Positions 50,066 to 59,376 of a DNA stretch of 64,000 nt are shown piece after piece; the stretch's first letter is position 1; every line of letters begins with the position of its first letter. Source of the DNA: Amycolatopsis camponoti (GTDB taxonomy: Bacteria; Actinomycetota; Actinomycetes; Mycobacteriales; Pseudonocardiaceae); the NCBI RefSeq assembly GCF_902497555.1, contig NZ_CABVGP010000002.1:446501-510500 (forward strand), written 5' to 3'. The translations under genes were made by a program, and so were the position numbers. The notes beneath the pieces were generated by a model. It was not told the DNA's origin. It did not search any database and saw nothing but the letters and a program-made list of their open reading frames with translations.

Positions 50066-50122
50066 ATGCTTGTTAACCTCCGTGCAGCGTTGAGGGGTCT
50101 GCACGGACGAAGGGCGGGACGG

Positions 50123-50743
50123 GTGGACGACGAGCCGATGTCGGCGGAGGAGTCGCTGAACCTGATCGCCCAGCAGTCCCGGCGCAACCGCCGGGAACTG
50201 GGCGGGGGCCCCGCGCGCATGCTCGCCGCGTGGGCCTTCGCCTGGCTGCTCGGCTGGGGGTTCACCTACTTCGCGACGCAGACCGCGAGCGTGCCCGGCT
50301 GGCTTTGCGGGGTGCTCGTCGCGGTGCTGTTCGTCTTCGCGATCACCTACACCGGATACGTGAGCGCCCGGGCCGGCCGGGGGATCCGCGGCCCGTCCCG
50401 GACGGTCGGCGCGATGTACGGCTACAGCTGGGCGCTCTCCTCGATCGGCCTGAGCGTGATCGACATCCGGATCACGCAGTTCGGGTCGCTGACCTCCGAC
50501 CAGGTGTCGCTGCTGTGGTCGGGCACCTGGCTGCTGCTCACCGGTGTCCTGTACCTCGCCGGCGGCATGCTCTGGCAGGACAAGCTGATGTACGGCCTCG
50601 GCGCGTGGATGATCGTCTCCGCCGGGCTCAGCGTGGTGGTCGGGTTCCCGGCCAACTTCCTGGTGCTGGCGCTCTGCGGTGGCGGCGGCTTCCTGCTCGC
50701 GGCGATCGTCTACTTCGTCCGTGAGAAGTCCGGCCGCCGATGA
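50123..50743 (+). CDS. membrane protein of unknown function in exporter operon
   Basis: Protein of 206 aa with five predicted membrane helices after a soluble N-terminus (SAEESLNLIAQQSRRNRREL). I do not recognise a family. GTG 50123 is chosen because an AGGGCGGGA-like site precedes it; an ATG at 50066 also opens the frame but has no ribosome binding site. It overlaps the regulator gene by ATGA, so it belongs to the exporter operon and may modulate the permease. Confidence 0.7.
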   Translation: MDDEPMSAEESLNLIAQQSRRNRRELGGGPARMLAAWAFAWLLGWGFTYFATQTASVPGWLCGVLVAVLFVFAITYTGYVSARAGRGIRGPSRTVGAMYGYSWALSSIGLSVIDIRITQFGSLTSDQVSLLWSGTWLLLTGVLYLAGGMLWQDKLMYGLGAWMIVSAGLSVVVGFPANFLVLALCGGGGFLLAAIVYFVREKSGRR

Positions 50744-51051
50744 GCGACCTGCCGCAGCTCGACCCGGTCATCCACGCCCAGGCGCGGCTGCGGGTCACCG
50801 TCGCGCTCGCCGGGCTCCACACCGACGACCAGATCACCTTCCCGCGCCTGCAGCAGCTCCTGGACATGACGGCCGGCAACCTCTCGACGCACCTGCGCAA
50901 GCTCGAGGACGCCGAGTACGTCGAGATCACCAAGGCCTACGAGCACCGCACGCCGGTCACGCTGGTCCGGCTGACCGCGGCCGGGCGCGCGGCGTTCGAG
51001 AGCTACACCAAGGCGCTGCACCAGCTGCTGGACGCCACCGGCGGGGACTGA
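50740..51051 (+). CDS. winged-helix transcriptional regulator
   Basis: A 103-aa MarR/ArsR-like winged-helix protein with the pattern QITFPRLQQLLDMTAGNLSTHLRKLEDAEYVEITKAYEHRTPVTLVRLT. There is no separate ligand domain. Proteins of this size often repress their own operon. The double ACTTTG-N5-CAAAGT operator at 48365-48406 is the probable target. ATGA-coupled to the upstream membrane protein. Confidence 0.88.
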   Translation: MSDLPQLDPVIHAQARLRVTVALAGLHTDDQITFPRLQQLLDMTAGNLSTHLRKLEDAEYVEITKAYEHRTPVTLVRLTAAGRAAFESYTKALHQLLDATGGD

Positions 51052-51052
51052 C

Positions 51053-52363
51053 GTGGCCCGCTGGGTGATCCACCTCGACCTGGACGCCTTCTACGCTTCG
51101 GCCGAGCAGCTCACCCGCCCGACGCTGGCCGGGCGTCCGGTGCTCGTCGGCGGCACCGGGCCACGCGGCGTCGTCGCGGGCGCGAGCTACGAGTCCCGCG
51201 CGTTCGGCATCAAGTCGGCGATGCCGATGGCCCAGGCGCGGCGGCTGCTCCCGGCGAACGGCGTGATCGTGCCGCCGCGGTTCCGCGTCTACGAACGGCT
51301 CAGCCAGGAGGTCTTCGCCGTCGTCACGTCGGTGGCGCCGGTGCTGGAGAAGATCTCCCTGGACGAGGCGTTCGCCGAGCCGCCGGCGCTGGCGGGCGCG
51401 TCGCTCGACGAGGTGACTTCCTTCTGCGCCTCGCTGCGGTCCCGCATCCGCGAGGAGACCGGGCTGGTGGCGTCGATCGGCGCCGGCAACGGGAAGCAGA
51501 TCGCCAAGATCGCGTCGGACGAAGCCAAGCCGGACGGCCTGCTCGTGGTGCCGCAGGGCACCGAACGGGAGTTCCTCGCGCCGCTGCCGGTGCGCGCGCT
51601 GTGGGGGATCGGGCCGGTGGCCGAGGGCAAGCTGCGGTTCATCGGCGTCCAGACGCTCGGGCAGCTGGCGGCACTGTCCGAACAGGACGCGGTCGCGACG
51701 CTGGGCGGCGTGGTCGGCCGCGACCTGCGTCGCCTGGCGACGGGCTTCGACGACCGCCCGGTGGCCGACCGCGGCGAGACCAAACAGGTCAGCGCGGAGA
51801 CGACGTTCGACACGGACATCAAGGACCTGGCCTCGTTGCGGGCGGAGGTCCGGCGGATCGCGGTGGGGGCGCACAAGCGGCTGGTCAAGGCCGAGCGCGT
51901 GGCCCGCACGGTGGTGATCAAGCTGCGGCACACGGACATGCACACGGTGACCCGCTCCGAGACGATCTCCGCGCCCACGGACGACTTGGCGGAGCTTTCG
52001 GCGGTGGCGGAACGCCTGCTGCTGGACCCGGCGGAGTTCGGCGGCATCCGGCTGGCGGGCGTCGCGTACAGCGGGTTGTCGGTGCCGCACCAGGACGCGC
52101 TGTTCAGTCTCTCCGTTCCGGAAGCCCCGGCTTCGACGGTGGTCACCGCCGCGGCCCCGGTCGCCGCCCCGCCGCCGTCGGAGTGGCGGCAGGGCGACGA
52201 CGTGGTGCACGAAGAGTTCGGCACGGGCTGGGTCCAGGGCGCGGGCCACGGCCGCGTGACGGTCCGGTTCGAGCACCGGACGAGTGGCCCGGGCGCGGCG
52301 AAGACGTTCCCCCAGACCGACCCGGCCCTGACCCGCGGCGACCCTGGCGACTGCCTGCGCTGA
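51053..52363 (+). CDS. dinB: DNA polymerase IV
   Basis: Y-family translesion polymerase of 436 aa. Catalytic acidic residues are in HLDLDAFYAS (near residue 7) and ISLDEAF (near 103). The helix-hairpin-helix and little-finger regions follow. The C-terminal about 70 residues (EWRQGDDVVHEEFGTGWVQG...) form an extra beta-rich tail seen in actinobacterial DinB. The start is GTG 51053, one base after the regulator stop. I see no SOS box upstream. Confidence 0.93.
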   Translation: MARWVIHLDLDAFYASAEQLTRPTLAGRPVLVGGTGPRGVVAGASYESRAFGIKSAMPMAQARRLLPANGVIVPPRFRVYERLSQEVFAVVTSVAPVLEKISLDEAFAEPPALAGASLDEVTSFCASLRSRIREETGLVASIGAGNGKQIAKIASDEAKPDGLLVVPQGTEREFLAPLPVRALWGIGPVAEGKLRFIGVQTLGQLAALSEQDAVATLGGVVGRDLRRLATGFDDRPVADRGETKQVSAETTFDTDIKDLASLRAEVRRIAVGAHKRLVKAERVARTVVIKLRHTDMHTVTRSETISAPTDDLAELSAVAERLLLDPAEFGGIRLAGVAYSGLSVPHQDALFSLSVPEAPASTVVTAAAPVAAPPPSEWRQGDDVVHEEFGTGWVQGAGHGRVTVRFEHRTSGPGAAKTFPQTDPALTRGDPGDCLR

Positions 52364-52364
52364 C

Positions 52365-53450
52365 CTACTCGGCCGAGCAGCCCTGCAGCTTGGCCACTTC
52401 CTGGCCCGCCAGCAGGAACGCGCCGACGCCGTAAGCCGACGTGTCGGACGCTTGCGCCGTCGCCGGGCGGTCGCCGACCGGCTGCACGTAACCGACCTTG
52501 CCGTCGGCCTGCAACGCCTTCGTCGACAGCGCCGTCCACGCCTTGTCCACCACCGGGCGGAACCGCTTCGCATCCAAGACGCCCGCGCTGATGCCCCAGC
52601 CGATGCCGTACGTGAAGAACGCCGTGCCGCTCGTCTCCGGGCCGCCGTGGTCCCACGGGTTCAGCAGGTCCGAGTTCCAGAAGCCGTCACGGCGCTGCAC
52701 CAGCGCCAGCGTCGAGGCCATCTTCTTGTAGACGCGCAGGTACTCCGGCCGCCGCGGGTCGTCCGTCGGCAGCACCTGCAGCACCTTCGTCAAGGCCGCC
52801 AGGGCCCAGCCGTTGCCGCGCGACCAGAACACGCCCGAGCCCGTGAACCGCGCGTCGCGGTACCAGAGGCCCGTGAACTCGTTGTACAGCTTGTGTTCGG
52901 ACGACTTGAACAGCTTGTCCATGGCGTCCGAATAGGACGGATCGTGGTCGATGACGCTCATCCGCGCGAACGACGGCATCGCCATGTTCAGCGCGTCGAC
53001 GTAGTTCCAGTAGTCGCGGTGCCCGGCCTGCACGGACGCGACCTCGTCCTTGATCCGGGTGCGGATCGAGTCGAGCGAGATCTCCGGGTGGAAGTACGTG
53101 TACAGGTCCAGGTACGCCTCGCCGGCGGCCTGGTTGTCCGGGAAGAACGGCCGCTTCGGGTCGAGCGGTAGCTGGTAGTTGTTGGCCTGCGCCCACGGCA
53201 GCGTCTTGTGGTTCGACTGGCCGGTGGTCCGGACCAGCGCGAGGTTGCCGACGTGGAACGTCGCGTTCTGCCAGTCCGGGGCGGCCAGGTTCGTCCCGTT
53301 GGTCACCCAGTAGTTGCCCGCGGCCACCATCTGGTCGGTGATCGGGCAGGCCGGCGGGGCTGCCGCCGTGGCCGCCGGAGCAGTGAACAGGCTGCCCGCC
53401 ACCGCAGCGGCCGCGAGCACGCCGAAGCCACGAATACCCGGGAAACGCAT
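52365..53450 (-). CDS. secreted unsaturated glycanase, GH88/GH105 family
   Basis: Secreted enzyme of 361 aa of the YteR/GH88-105 alpha6/alpha6-barrel family that removes terminal unsaturated sugars from pectin or related oligosaccharides. The signal peptide (MRFPGIRGFGVLAAAAVAGS...) ends near ATAAA. Key elements are DALNMAMPSFARM (conserved Asp), GLWYRDARFTGSGVFWSRGNGWALAALTKVL and SGTAFFTYGIGWGI. It lies 72 bp downstream of the GntR gene of the sugar operon, suggesting the imported sugar derives from pectin-like polymers. Confidence 0.87.
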   Translation of the reverse strand: MRFPGIRGFGVLAAAAVAGSLFTAPAATAAAPPACPITDQMVAAGNYWVTNGTNLAAPDWQNATFHVGNLALVRTTGQSNHKTLPWAQANNYQLPLDPKRPFFPDNQAAGEAYLDLYTYFHPEISLDSIRTRIKDEVASVQAGHRDYWNYVDALNMAMPSFARMSVIDHDPSYSDAMDKLFKSSEHKLYNEFTGLWYRDARFTGSGVFWSRGNGWALAALTKVLQVLPTDDPRRPEYLRVYKKMASTLALVQRRDGFWNSDLLNPWDHGGPETSGTAFFTYGIGWGISAGVLDAKRFRPVVDKAWTALSTKALQADGKVGYVQPVGDRPATAQASDTSAYGVGAFLLAGQEVAKLQGCSAE

Positions 53451-53522
53451 GGAAGCGTCCTCCTCAGCACGTCATGGCGGCGGGTGGGTCGCAGCGAGTG
53501 TTCAGGCTTCCCGGTGGACGTG

Positions 53523-54179
53523 TCAAGGTGCCGGTGAGCGGTACGGCGCAACGGTTTCCAGCAACCGGCGCGACGCGGATTCGGCCCCGTCGGCGTTCTT
53601 CGCCAGCACCAGCGTCAGCACGCGGGAGTGCGCGACGAGCTCCAGCGGCTCGCCGTGCGCCCGCAGTGCCGCGACGACGGGCACCTGCAGCTGCGCGATG
53701 AGCGCGTTGCCGGAAGCGCGGATCAAGGCCGCGTGGAACTCCGAGTCGGCGTCGTGGAAGGCCGCGGTGTCCCCGCGTTCCACCGCGTCCGCCATCAGCT
53801 CGTAGGCCGCGGCCATCGCCGACAGCTCGCCCGGACGCCGGTGGTGCGCGGCCAGCCGGGCCGCCTGCGGCTCGATGGTCAGCCGCAGCTCCTGCAGCTC
53901 GTGCAGGTGCTTGCGGCCGTCGGGCCCGTTGACGCGCCACGCGATGACGTCCGGGTCGATCGCGTCCCACGCCTCCGGTGGCAGCGTCCACGTACCGACC
54001 CGCGGCCGCGCGGTCACCATGCCCTTGGATTCCAGCACGCGCAACGCTTCGCGGACCACTGTCCGGGAAGCGGAGAAGCGGCGGCCGAGCTCCTCGGGGA
54101 CGAGCGGCTGCCCGTCCCCGAGGACGCCTTCCACGATGAGCCTGCCCAGTTCGTCCACTATCCGGGCGTGGAGGTTCAC
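53523..54179 (-). CDS. GntR-family (FadR-type) transcriptional regulator
   Basis: Regulator of 218 aa. The winged-helix N-terminus (EELGRRFSASRTVVREALRVLESKGMVTARPRVG) is followed by a helical FCD ligand domain with conserved metal-binding His/Asp positions (HDADSEFHAALIRASGN). GTG 54179 lies 3 nt after the permease stop, so it is co-transcribed with the ABC genes and probably represses the operon in response to the sugar. Confidence 0.88.
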   Translation of the reverse strand: MNLHARIVDELGRLIVEGVLGDGQPLVPEELGRRFSASRTVVREALRVLESKGMVTARPRVGTWTLPPEAWDAIDPDVIAWRVNGPDGRKHLHELQELRLTIEPQAARLAAHHRRPGELSAMAAAYELMADAVERGDTAAFHDADSEFHAALIRASGNALIAQLQVPVVAALRAHGEPLELVAHSRVLTLVLAKNADGAESASRRLLETVAPYRSPAP

Positions 54180-54182
54180 CCG

Positions 54183-55208
54183 CTACTCGGGCAGGCCGAC
54201 GCGGCGCTCTCCGCTGCGCAGCTGCTGCAGCACGACCGCGATCACGAGCAGGGCGCCGTGGGCGACGTTCTGCCAGAACGGGTTGATGCCCAGCCCGGAC
54301 ATGCCGTTGTCGAGCACGCCCAGGATGATCACCGCGAGCACGGTGGAGATGATCGACCCGCGGCCGCCCTTGAGCATCGTGCCGCCGAGCGCGGCGCCGG
54401 TGACGGCCTGCAGCTCCAGGCCCTCGGACCCGGACACCGGCTGCCCGGAGCCCGTCCGCGCGGTGATCAGCACGCCCGCGACCGCCGCGACCACGCCGGC
54501 CAGCGCGTAGACGCCGATGATGTACCGGTTGATGTTGATGCCGGCCAGCCGCGCGGCGGTGTCGTTGCCGCCGATGGCGTAGACGTTGCGGCCGATGTCG
54601 GTGTACTTGAGCAGGAAGTGCAGCAGCGCCGCGACGATCAGGAACACCCACACCAGCGACGGCAGGCCCGCGATCGCGCCCTTGGCCAGGAAGATGAAGA
54701 GGTCGTCGCCGCCGGTGTAGCCCTGCGACTTGCCGTCCGAGATGACCTGCGCGACCCCCTTGTAGGTGGCGAGCATGGCCAGCGTCGCGACGACCGGGTT
54801 GACCCGGCCGAAGATGATGATCATGCCGTTGATCAGGCCGCAGAGGATGCCGACGCCGACCGCGGCGAGGATGCCGACCCCGGCGCTGCCGGTCGAGGTG
54901 AACACCATCGCCGAGATGACCGAGGCGAGCCCGGCCATCGAACCGACCGAGATGTCCAGCGCGCCCAGGATGATCACCAGCGTCTGCACCAGGGCGAGCA
55001 GCCCCATGATGGTGATCGCGCTGCCGATCAGCAGCAGGTTGTTGGTGCGCAGGAAGTTGTCGTTCAGGATGCTCAGCAGGACGATCAACGCGATCAGCGT
55101 GATGATCAGGCTGGAGTTCTGCACGCCGATGCCGGTGAGCACGCGGCGCGCGGCGCTCGGCTGCGCGGGTGCGGCAGGGGCCGAAGTTTCCTTGGTGGGG
55201 GTACTCAT
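54183..55208 (-). CDS. sugar ABC transporter permease (AraH/RbsC-like)
   Basis: Membrane protein of 341 aa with about ten helices of the CUT2 sugar-permease family, including NGMIIIFGRVNPVVATLAMLATYKG and GRNVYAIGGNDTAARLAGI. It is ATGA-coupled to the ATPase and directly followed by the GntR gene. With the double-domain ATPase and the AraF-like binding protein it forms a CUT2 importer. Confidence 0.9.
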   Translation of the reverse strand: MSTPTKETSAPAAPAQPSAARRVLTGIGVQNSSLIITLIALIVLLSILNDNFLRTNNLLLIGSAITIMGLLALVQTLVIILGALDISVGSMAGLASVISAMVFTSTGSAGVGILAAVGVGILCGLINGMIIIFGRVNPVVATLAMLATYKGVAQVISDGKSQGYTGGDDLFIFLAKGAIAGLPSLVWVFLIVAALLHFLLKYTDIGRNVYAIGGNDTAARLAGININRYIIGVYALAGVVAAVAGVLITARTGSGQPVSGSEGLELQAVTGAALGGTMLKGGRGSIISTVLAVIILGVLDNGMSGLGINPFWQNVAHGALLVIAVVLQQLRSGERRVGLPE

Positions 55209-56743
55209 GCGCCGATCTCCTGCTGCTCTTCTACTGCGGGTTCGGTTTCGGGGATGGCGAGGGTCAGCACGGCTTCCTCGGTCGCCTCTTCGCGGCTGAT
55301 CTCGCCGGCCAGGCGCCCGGCGCGCATCACGAGGATGCGGTCGGCGAGCGTCAGCACCTCGGGCAGGTCGGACGAGATGACCAGCAGTGCGATGCCTTCC
55401 GCGGCGAGGCCGTCGATGATCCGGTAGATCTCGGCCTTCGCGCCGACGTCGACCCCGCGGGTCGGCTCGTCGAGGATCAGCAGCTTCGGCCGCCGCGCGA
55501 GCCAGCGTGCGAGGACGGCCTTCTGCTGGTTGCCGCCGGACAGCTTGCGGACTTCCTGCTCCATCGACGGCGTCCGCACGCGAAGCTCGTTGATGTACTC
55601 CTCGACGAGCGCGCGTTCCTTCGCGCGCTTCACCACGCGGAAGCGGCGAAGGCGGTCGAGCACCGAGATGGAGATGTTGTCGCGGACGGACCGCTGCATG
55701 AGCAACGCGTCCGTCTTGCGCTCTTCGGGCGCGAAGCCGATGCCGGCCTTGACCGCGTCACCCGGGTTGTGCGCGCGCAGCCGCTTGCCGTCCAGCTCGA
55801 CCGTGCCCGACCGGATCGGCAGGTCGCCGACGATCGCGCGGGCCAGCTCGGAGCGTCCGGCGCCGACCAGCCCGGCCAGGCAGACGACCTCGCCCGCGCG
55901 GACCTCCAGCGAGATGCCGGTGACGTCGTCGGTCGTGATGTCGTCGAGCTTCAGCACGACGTCGCCGGTGTCCTGCGTGACGCGGCGTTCCAGCGCCGAG
56001 AGGTCGCGGCCGATCATCATCCGGACCAGGCCGGGCTCGTCGGTCTCCGCGACCTGCTGGACGCCGACGAGCTTGCCGTCGCGCAGCACGGCGACCCGGT
56101 CCGCGAGCTGGAAGATCTCCTTCATCCGGTGCGAGACGTAGACGACCGCGACCCCGCTGTCGCGCAGCCGTCCGATCAGCCGGAAGAGTGCCTCGACCTC
56201 GTGCTCGGACAGCGACGACGTCGGCTCGTCGAACGCGATCACCTTCGGCGGGGTGGCCGCGGTGAGGACGCGCAGGATCTCGACGATCTGGCGCTGGGCG
56301 GCCGACAGCTTGACGCCGAGCGTCGCCGGGTTGAGGACGCCTTCGAAGCCGTACTCGGCGAGCGCGTCCTGCGTCGCCTTCAGCAGCGTGCGGCGGTTGA
56401 ACACGCGCGCCTTGGCCGGGAGCTCGCCGACGAAGACGTTCTCCGCCACCGAAACGTGCGGGATGATCTCGGGTTCCTGGTAGATCACGCGGACCCCGGC
56501 GGCCATCGCCGCGCGCGGGGTGTCGAACGTGACCTCGGTGCCGTCGAGCAGCAGGCGCCCGTCGTCGGGGCCCTGGTCGCCGGAGAGGACGCGCAGCAGC
56601 GTCGACTTCCCGGCGCCGTTCTCGCCCATCAACGCGAGCACCTCGCCGGAGCGGAACTCCAGCGAGACGTCGTCGAGGGCGGTGACGCCGGAGAAGCGCT
56701 TGCCGATGCCCTCGACGGCGAGCGCGGGTGAAGAGGAGGACAT
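55205..56743 (-). CDS. sugar ABC transporter ATP-binding protein (CUT2, two ATPase domains)
   Basis: RbsA/AraG-type ATPase of 512 aa with two nucleotide-binding domains. The N-terminal half has Walker A GENGAGKSTLLR. Its signature region reads LSAAQRQIVE, a variant of LSGGQ. The second half has RKLSGGNQQKAVLARW and LLILDEPTRGVDVG. The second P-loop region LVGAGRSELAR lacks the Lys of a canonical Walker A, as usual in this family. A 44-bp palindrome separates it from the binding-protein gene. Confidence 0.92.
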   Translation of the reverse strand: MSSSSPALAVEGIGKRFSGVTALDDVSLEFRSGEVLALMGENGAGKSTLLRVLSGDQGPDDGRLLLDGTEVTFDTPRAAMAAGVRVIYQEPEIIPHVSVAENVFVGELPAKARVFNRRTLLKATQDALAEYGFEGVLNPATLGVKLSAAQRQIVEILRVLTAATPPKVIAFDEPTSSLSEHEVEALFRLIGRLRDSGVAVVYVSHRMKEIFQLADRVAVLRDGKLVGVQQVAETDEPGLVRMMIGRDLSALERRVTQDTGDVVLKLDDITTDDVTGISLEVRAGEVVCLAGLVGAGRSELARAIVGDLPIRSGTVELDGKRLRAHNPGDAVKAGIGFAPEERKTDALLMQRSVRDNISISVLDRLRRFRVVKRAKERALVEEYINELRVRTPSMEQEVRKLSGGNQQKAVLARWLARRPKLLILDEPTRGVDVGAKAEIYRIIDGLAAEGIALLVISSDLPEVLTLADRILVMRAGRLAGEISREEATEEAVLTLAIPETEPAVEEQQEIGA

Positions 56744-56763
56744 GGTCGCCTTCCGTACGGCGG

Positions 56764-56807
56764 TCGTGAGTGAGAAACAGTGTTAGAACACTGTTTCTCA
56801 CTCACGA
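56764..56807 (-). terminator. 44-bp palindrome, copy 2 (within the sugar operon)
   Basis: A perfect palindrome with 21-bp arms (56764-56784 and 56787-56807) and an AG loop. It lies between the binding-protein gene and the ATPase gene of one operon, where it could attenuate transcription so that more binding protein than ATPase is made. It is nearly identical to 38374-38417. Confidence 0.75.
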
Positions 56808-56816
56808 CGGGATCGG

Positions 56817-57842
56817 TCAGGTGCAGTTGACGCCGGCCTGCTTGTAGTTGTCCTTGTTGACGATCGTGGTCTTCGCGATCGTCTCCGCGGGCAGCTCCTT
56901 GCCGTTCTTCACCTTGTCCACCAGCACCTGGATCGCCGAGCGGCCGACCTCGGCGCCGGAGATGTAGAGCGCGGACTTGTTGCCGGTGTCCTTGCCGGCC
57001 GCCCAGTCCTTGCAGTCCAGGTAGGCGCCGAGCCCGACGCCGATGATGTTGTTCGCCTGCACGCCCGAGTTGGCGAGCGCGGTCACGACCCCGGTCTCGT
57101 TCTCGTCGTTGCAGCCCCAGACGACCCAGTGCTTGACGCCGGGGTTGGAGCCGATCACCGCGCCGGAGCGGTTCTGCGCGTCGACGGGGGAGTTGTCGGT
57201 GCCGACGTCGATCACCTGGACGCCCGGGTCGCCGGCCTTCGCGAACGCGGACTTGGCGGCGTTGACGCGGTCGGTGCAGACGCTCAGGTCCTGCTTGTAC
57301 GCGCTGATGATCTTCGTGTCGGCGGCGGTCCAGCCGGCGGCCTTGAACAGCTTCCCGGCCTCGGTGCCGACCGAGTCGCCCATCTGGCTGCCGTTGAAGC
57401 CGACGAACGGGGCCTTCGCGCCGGTGCCGTCCTTGATGACGTCGTCGGAGGCGATGATCGGGATGCCCGCGCTCTTGGCCTTGTCGATCACCTGCGGGCC
57501 GATGGCCTGGTCCGGGACGACGATGGCGACGCCGTTCGCGCCCTGCGCGACCGCGGCGTCCAGCTCGGTGATCGCCTTGTTGGCGTCCTGGCCGAGGTTG
57601 ACGACCTTGAGCTCGACGCCGAGCTCCTTCGCCTTCTCCTGCGCCCCCTGCGCCTGCTCGACGAAGTACTGCTGGTCACCCTGTTTCTGCAGGTAGTAGA
57701 GGGTGATCTTGCCGTTGGCGGGCGCCTGCTGCGATGCGGGCGCCTCGGTCTTGCCGGAGGAGCACGAAGCCATCAGGACGCCGGAAATCAAACAACAACC
57801 AACAACGCTCCAGGTGCGCAGCCTGTGCGAGTGTGGGGACAT
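56817..57842 (-). CDS. AraF-like sugar-binding lipoprotein
   Basis: Lipoprotein of 341 aa with lipobox near MASC (residue about 28). It is a type-I periplasmic binding protein with DQAIGPQVIDKAKSAGIPIIASDD and VKHWVVWGCNDENETGVVTALANSGVQANNIIGVG. The latter resembles the HPEVKHWLIVGMND region of E. coli AraF, pointing to L-arabinose or a related sugar. GGGAG precedes ATG 57842. It is the first gene of the sugar operon (binding protein, ATPase, permease, GntR, then GH105). Confidence 0.85.
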   Translation of the reverse strand: MSPHSHRLRTWSVVGCCLISGVLMASCSSGKTEAPASQQAPANGKITLYYLQKQGDQQYFVEQAQGAQEKAKELGVELKVVNLGQDANKAITELDAAVAQGANGVAIVVPDQAIGPQVIDKAKSAGIPIIASDDVIKDGTGAKAPFVGFNGSQMGDSVGTEAGKLFKAAGWTAADTKIISAYKQDLSVCTDRVNAAKSAFAKAGDPGVQVIDVGTDNSPVDAQNRSGAVIGSNPGVKHWVVWGCNDENETGVVTALANSGVQANNIIGVGLGAYLDCKDWAAGKDTGNKSALYISGAEVGRSAIQVLVDKVKNGKELPAETIAKTTIVNKDNYKQAGVNCT

Positions 57843-58160
57843 CGTTGCTCCCAAGTAGGCCGGGGTTCGAGTGGCGCGTGGGGGCGCCGGTGAGTGACTG
57901 GTATTACAAAACACCCGTTCGTGCAGCGTCAAGTCGCAGTTAGCGGAGCGATACCTACTCTGGGTAGTTGCATCGTGGCACACGACCGCGTGATTTATCG
58001 TATTTTTTCGGGGCTGTCCTGCACGTTGTCCGGTTTTGTCTTGTGCGAATGTTCTGATCGGTGTTGTCGACTGTGGTGGAAGTTTCCGTTGAACGGGAGG
58101 GTGCACGTGCCGGGTTCGTCCGGATGGCAGGATGGCCGGACCACAGCAGCAGGGGGACCG
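57843..58160. promoter_or_regulatory. divergent promoter region of sugar operon and capA
   Basis: This 318-bp region is AT-richer than its flanks around 57900-58050. It contains short inverted repeats such as TCGTGGCACACGA (about 57972-57984) and CTAC-N5-GTAG (about 57954-57966), possible regulator sites for the sugar operon. I cannot assign a -10/-35 pair with confidence. There is no gene in it. Confidence 0.4.
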
Positions 58161-59297
58161 ATGACGAAGCTCCGCGTCGCCGCGCTCGCCGGGGTCGCCG
58201 TCCTGGCGGCCGCGTGCAGCAGCCCGCCGCAGTCCGGCCCGGCGCCGACGCCGTTCCCGGAGACGGCTCCCGCCGCTCCCGCGTCTTCGGAGGCCGCGCC
58301 GGACGGCTCGTTCAGCGTTGTCGCGACCGGCGACGTCCTGATCCACCCGGCGCTCACCGAGCAGGCCGAGGCCGACGGCGGCGGGAAGATCGACTACCGG
58401 CCGCTGCTCGCCGGGATCAAGCCGCTGATCTCCGGCGCCGACCTCGGGATCTGCCACCTCGAGACGCCACTGGCGCCGGAAGGCGGCCCGTACAGCGGCT
58501 ATCCGTCGTTCAGCGCGCCGCCGGAGATCGCGGACGCGCTCAAGGACACCGGCTACGACACCTGCTCGACGTCGTCGAACCACACGATCGACCAGGGCGC
58601 CGACGGCGTGAAGCGGACGCTGGACAAGCTCGACGCCACCGGGATCAAGCACACGGGCTCGGCGCGGTCGGCCGCCGAAGCGGCGAAACCGCTGATCCTC
58701 GACGTCCACGGCGTGAAGGTCGCGCAGGTGTCGTACGCCTTCGGGTTCAACGGCATCAAGGTGCCGGCCGGGAAGCCGTGGCTGGCCAACCAGATCGACG
58801 TCGACGACGTCCTGGCGTCGGCTCGCAAAGCGCGTGAGGCCGGGGCGCAGGTCGTGATCGCGAGCCTGCACTGGGGTGTCGAGTACCAGCACGACCCGAC
58901 GGCCGAGCAGCGGTCGCAGGCCAAGAAGCTCCTGGCGTCGGACGACATCGACCTGATCGTCGGCCACCACGCGCACGTCGTCCAGCCGTTCGAGAAGATC
59001 GGCGACAAGTGGGTGGCCTACGGGCTCGGCAACAGCGTCGCCCGCCACTCCGAGCCGCGCGGCGACACGGAGGAGGGTGCGGCGGCCCGCTTCCGCTTCG
59101 TCCGCGACGGTGACCGCTGGAAGGTCGACAAGGCGGAGTACATCCCGACGTACATCAAGCTGGACAACCCGATCCGCCTGATCGACTTGTCGACATCACC
59201 GGCGTCAACACAGGTCACGAAGGCCCTGGGCGACACGGACAAGAACATCCTGAGCCTCAAAGCAGACAAAGTCGGCCTGACCCGCCCCGGCAAGTAA
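58161..59297 (+). CDS. CapA-family lipoprotein
   Basis: Lipoprotein of 378 aa (lipobox LAAAC, residue about 20) with a Pro/Ala-rich linker and a CapA/PgsA-type metallophosphatase-like domain. Motifs seen: VATGDVLIHP (metal-binding Asp), LGICHLETPL, STSSNHTIDQG, VIASLHWGVEYQ and IVGHHAHVVQP. B. subtilis CapA takes part in poly-gamma-glutamate capsule export, but there are no capsule genes here, so the substrate is unknown. The ribosome binding site is GGGGG, 5 nt before ATG 58161. Confidence 0.85.
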   Translation: MTKLRVAALAGVAVLAAACSSPPQSGPAPTPFPETAPAAPASSEAAPDGSFSVVATGDVLIHPALTEQAEADGGGKIDYRPLLAGIKPLISGADLGICHLETPLAPEGGPYSGYPSFSAPPEIADALKDTGYDTCSTSSNHTIDQGADGVKRTLDKLDATGIKHTGSARSAAEAAKPLILDVHGVKVAQVSYAFGFNGIKVPAGKPWLANQIDVDDVLASARKAREAGAQVVIASLHWGVEYQHDPTAEQRSQAKKLLASDDIDLIVGHHAHVVQPFEKIGDKWVAYGLGNSVARHSEPRGDTEEGAAARFRFVRDGDRWKVDKAEYIPTYIKLDNPIRLIDLSTSPASTQVTKALGDTDKNILSLKADKVGLTRPGK

Positions 59298-59376
59298 CCG
59301 TGATCAGACGGTCGACACGCGTGATTGAGGAGTCGACACGGCAGCCACCGGCCTACCGCGGCGTGTCGACCCTCCC

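Noticed and set aside
56817..59048. Single 743-aa ORF including the AraF-like protein
   Set aside because: The first about 400 codons are antisense to capA and the divergent promoter; the lipoprotein signal sequence and ribosome binding site place the start at 57842.
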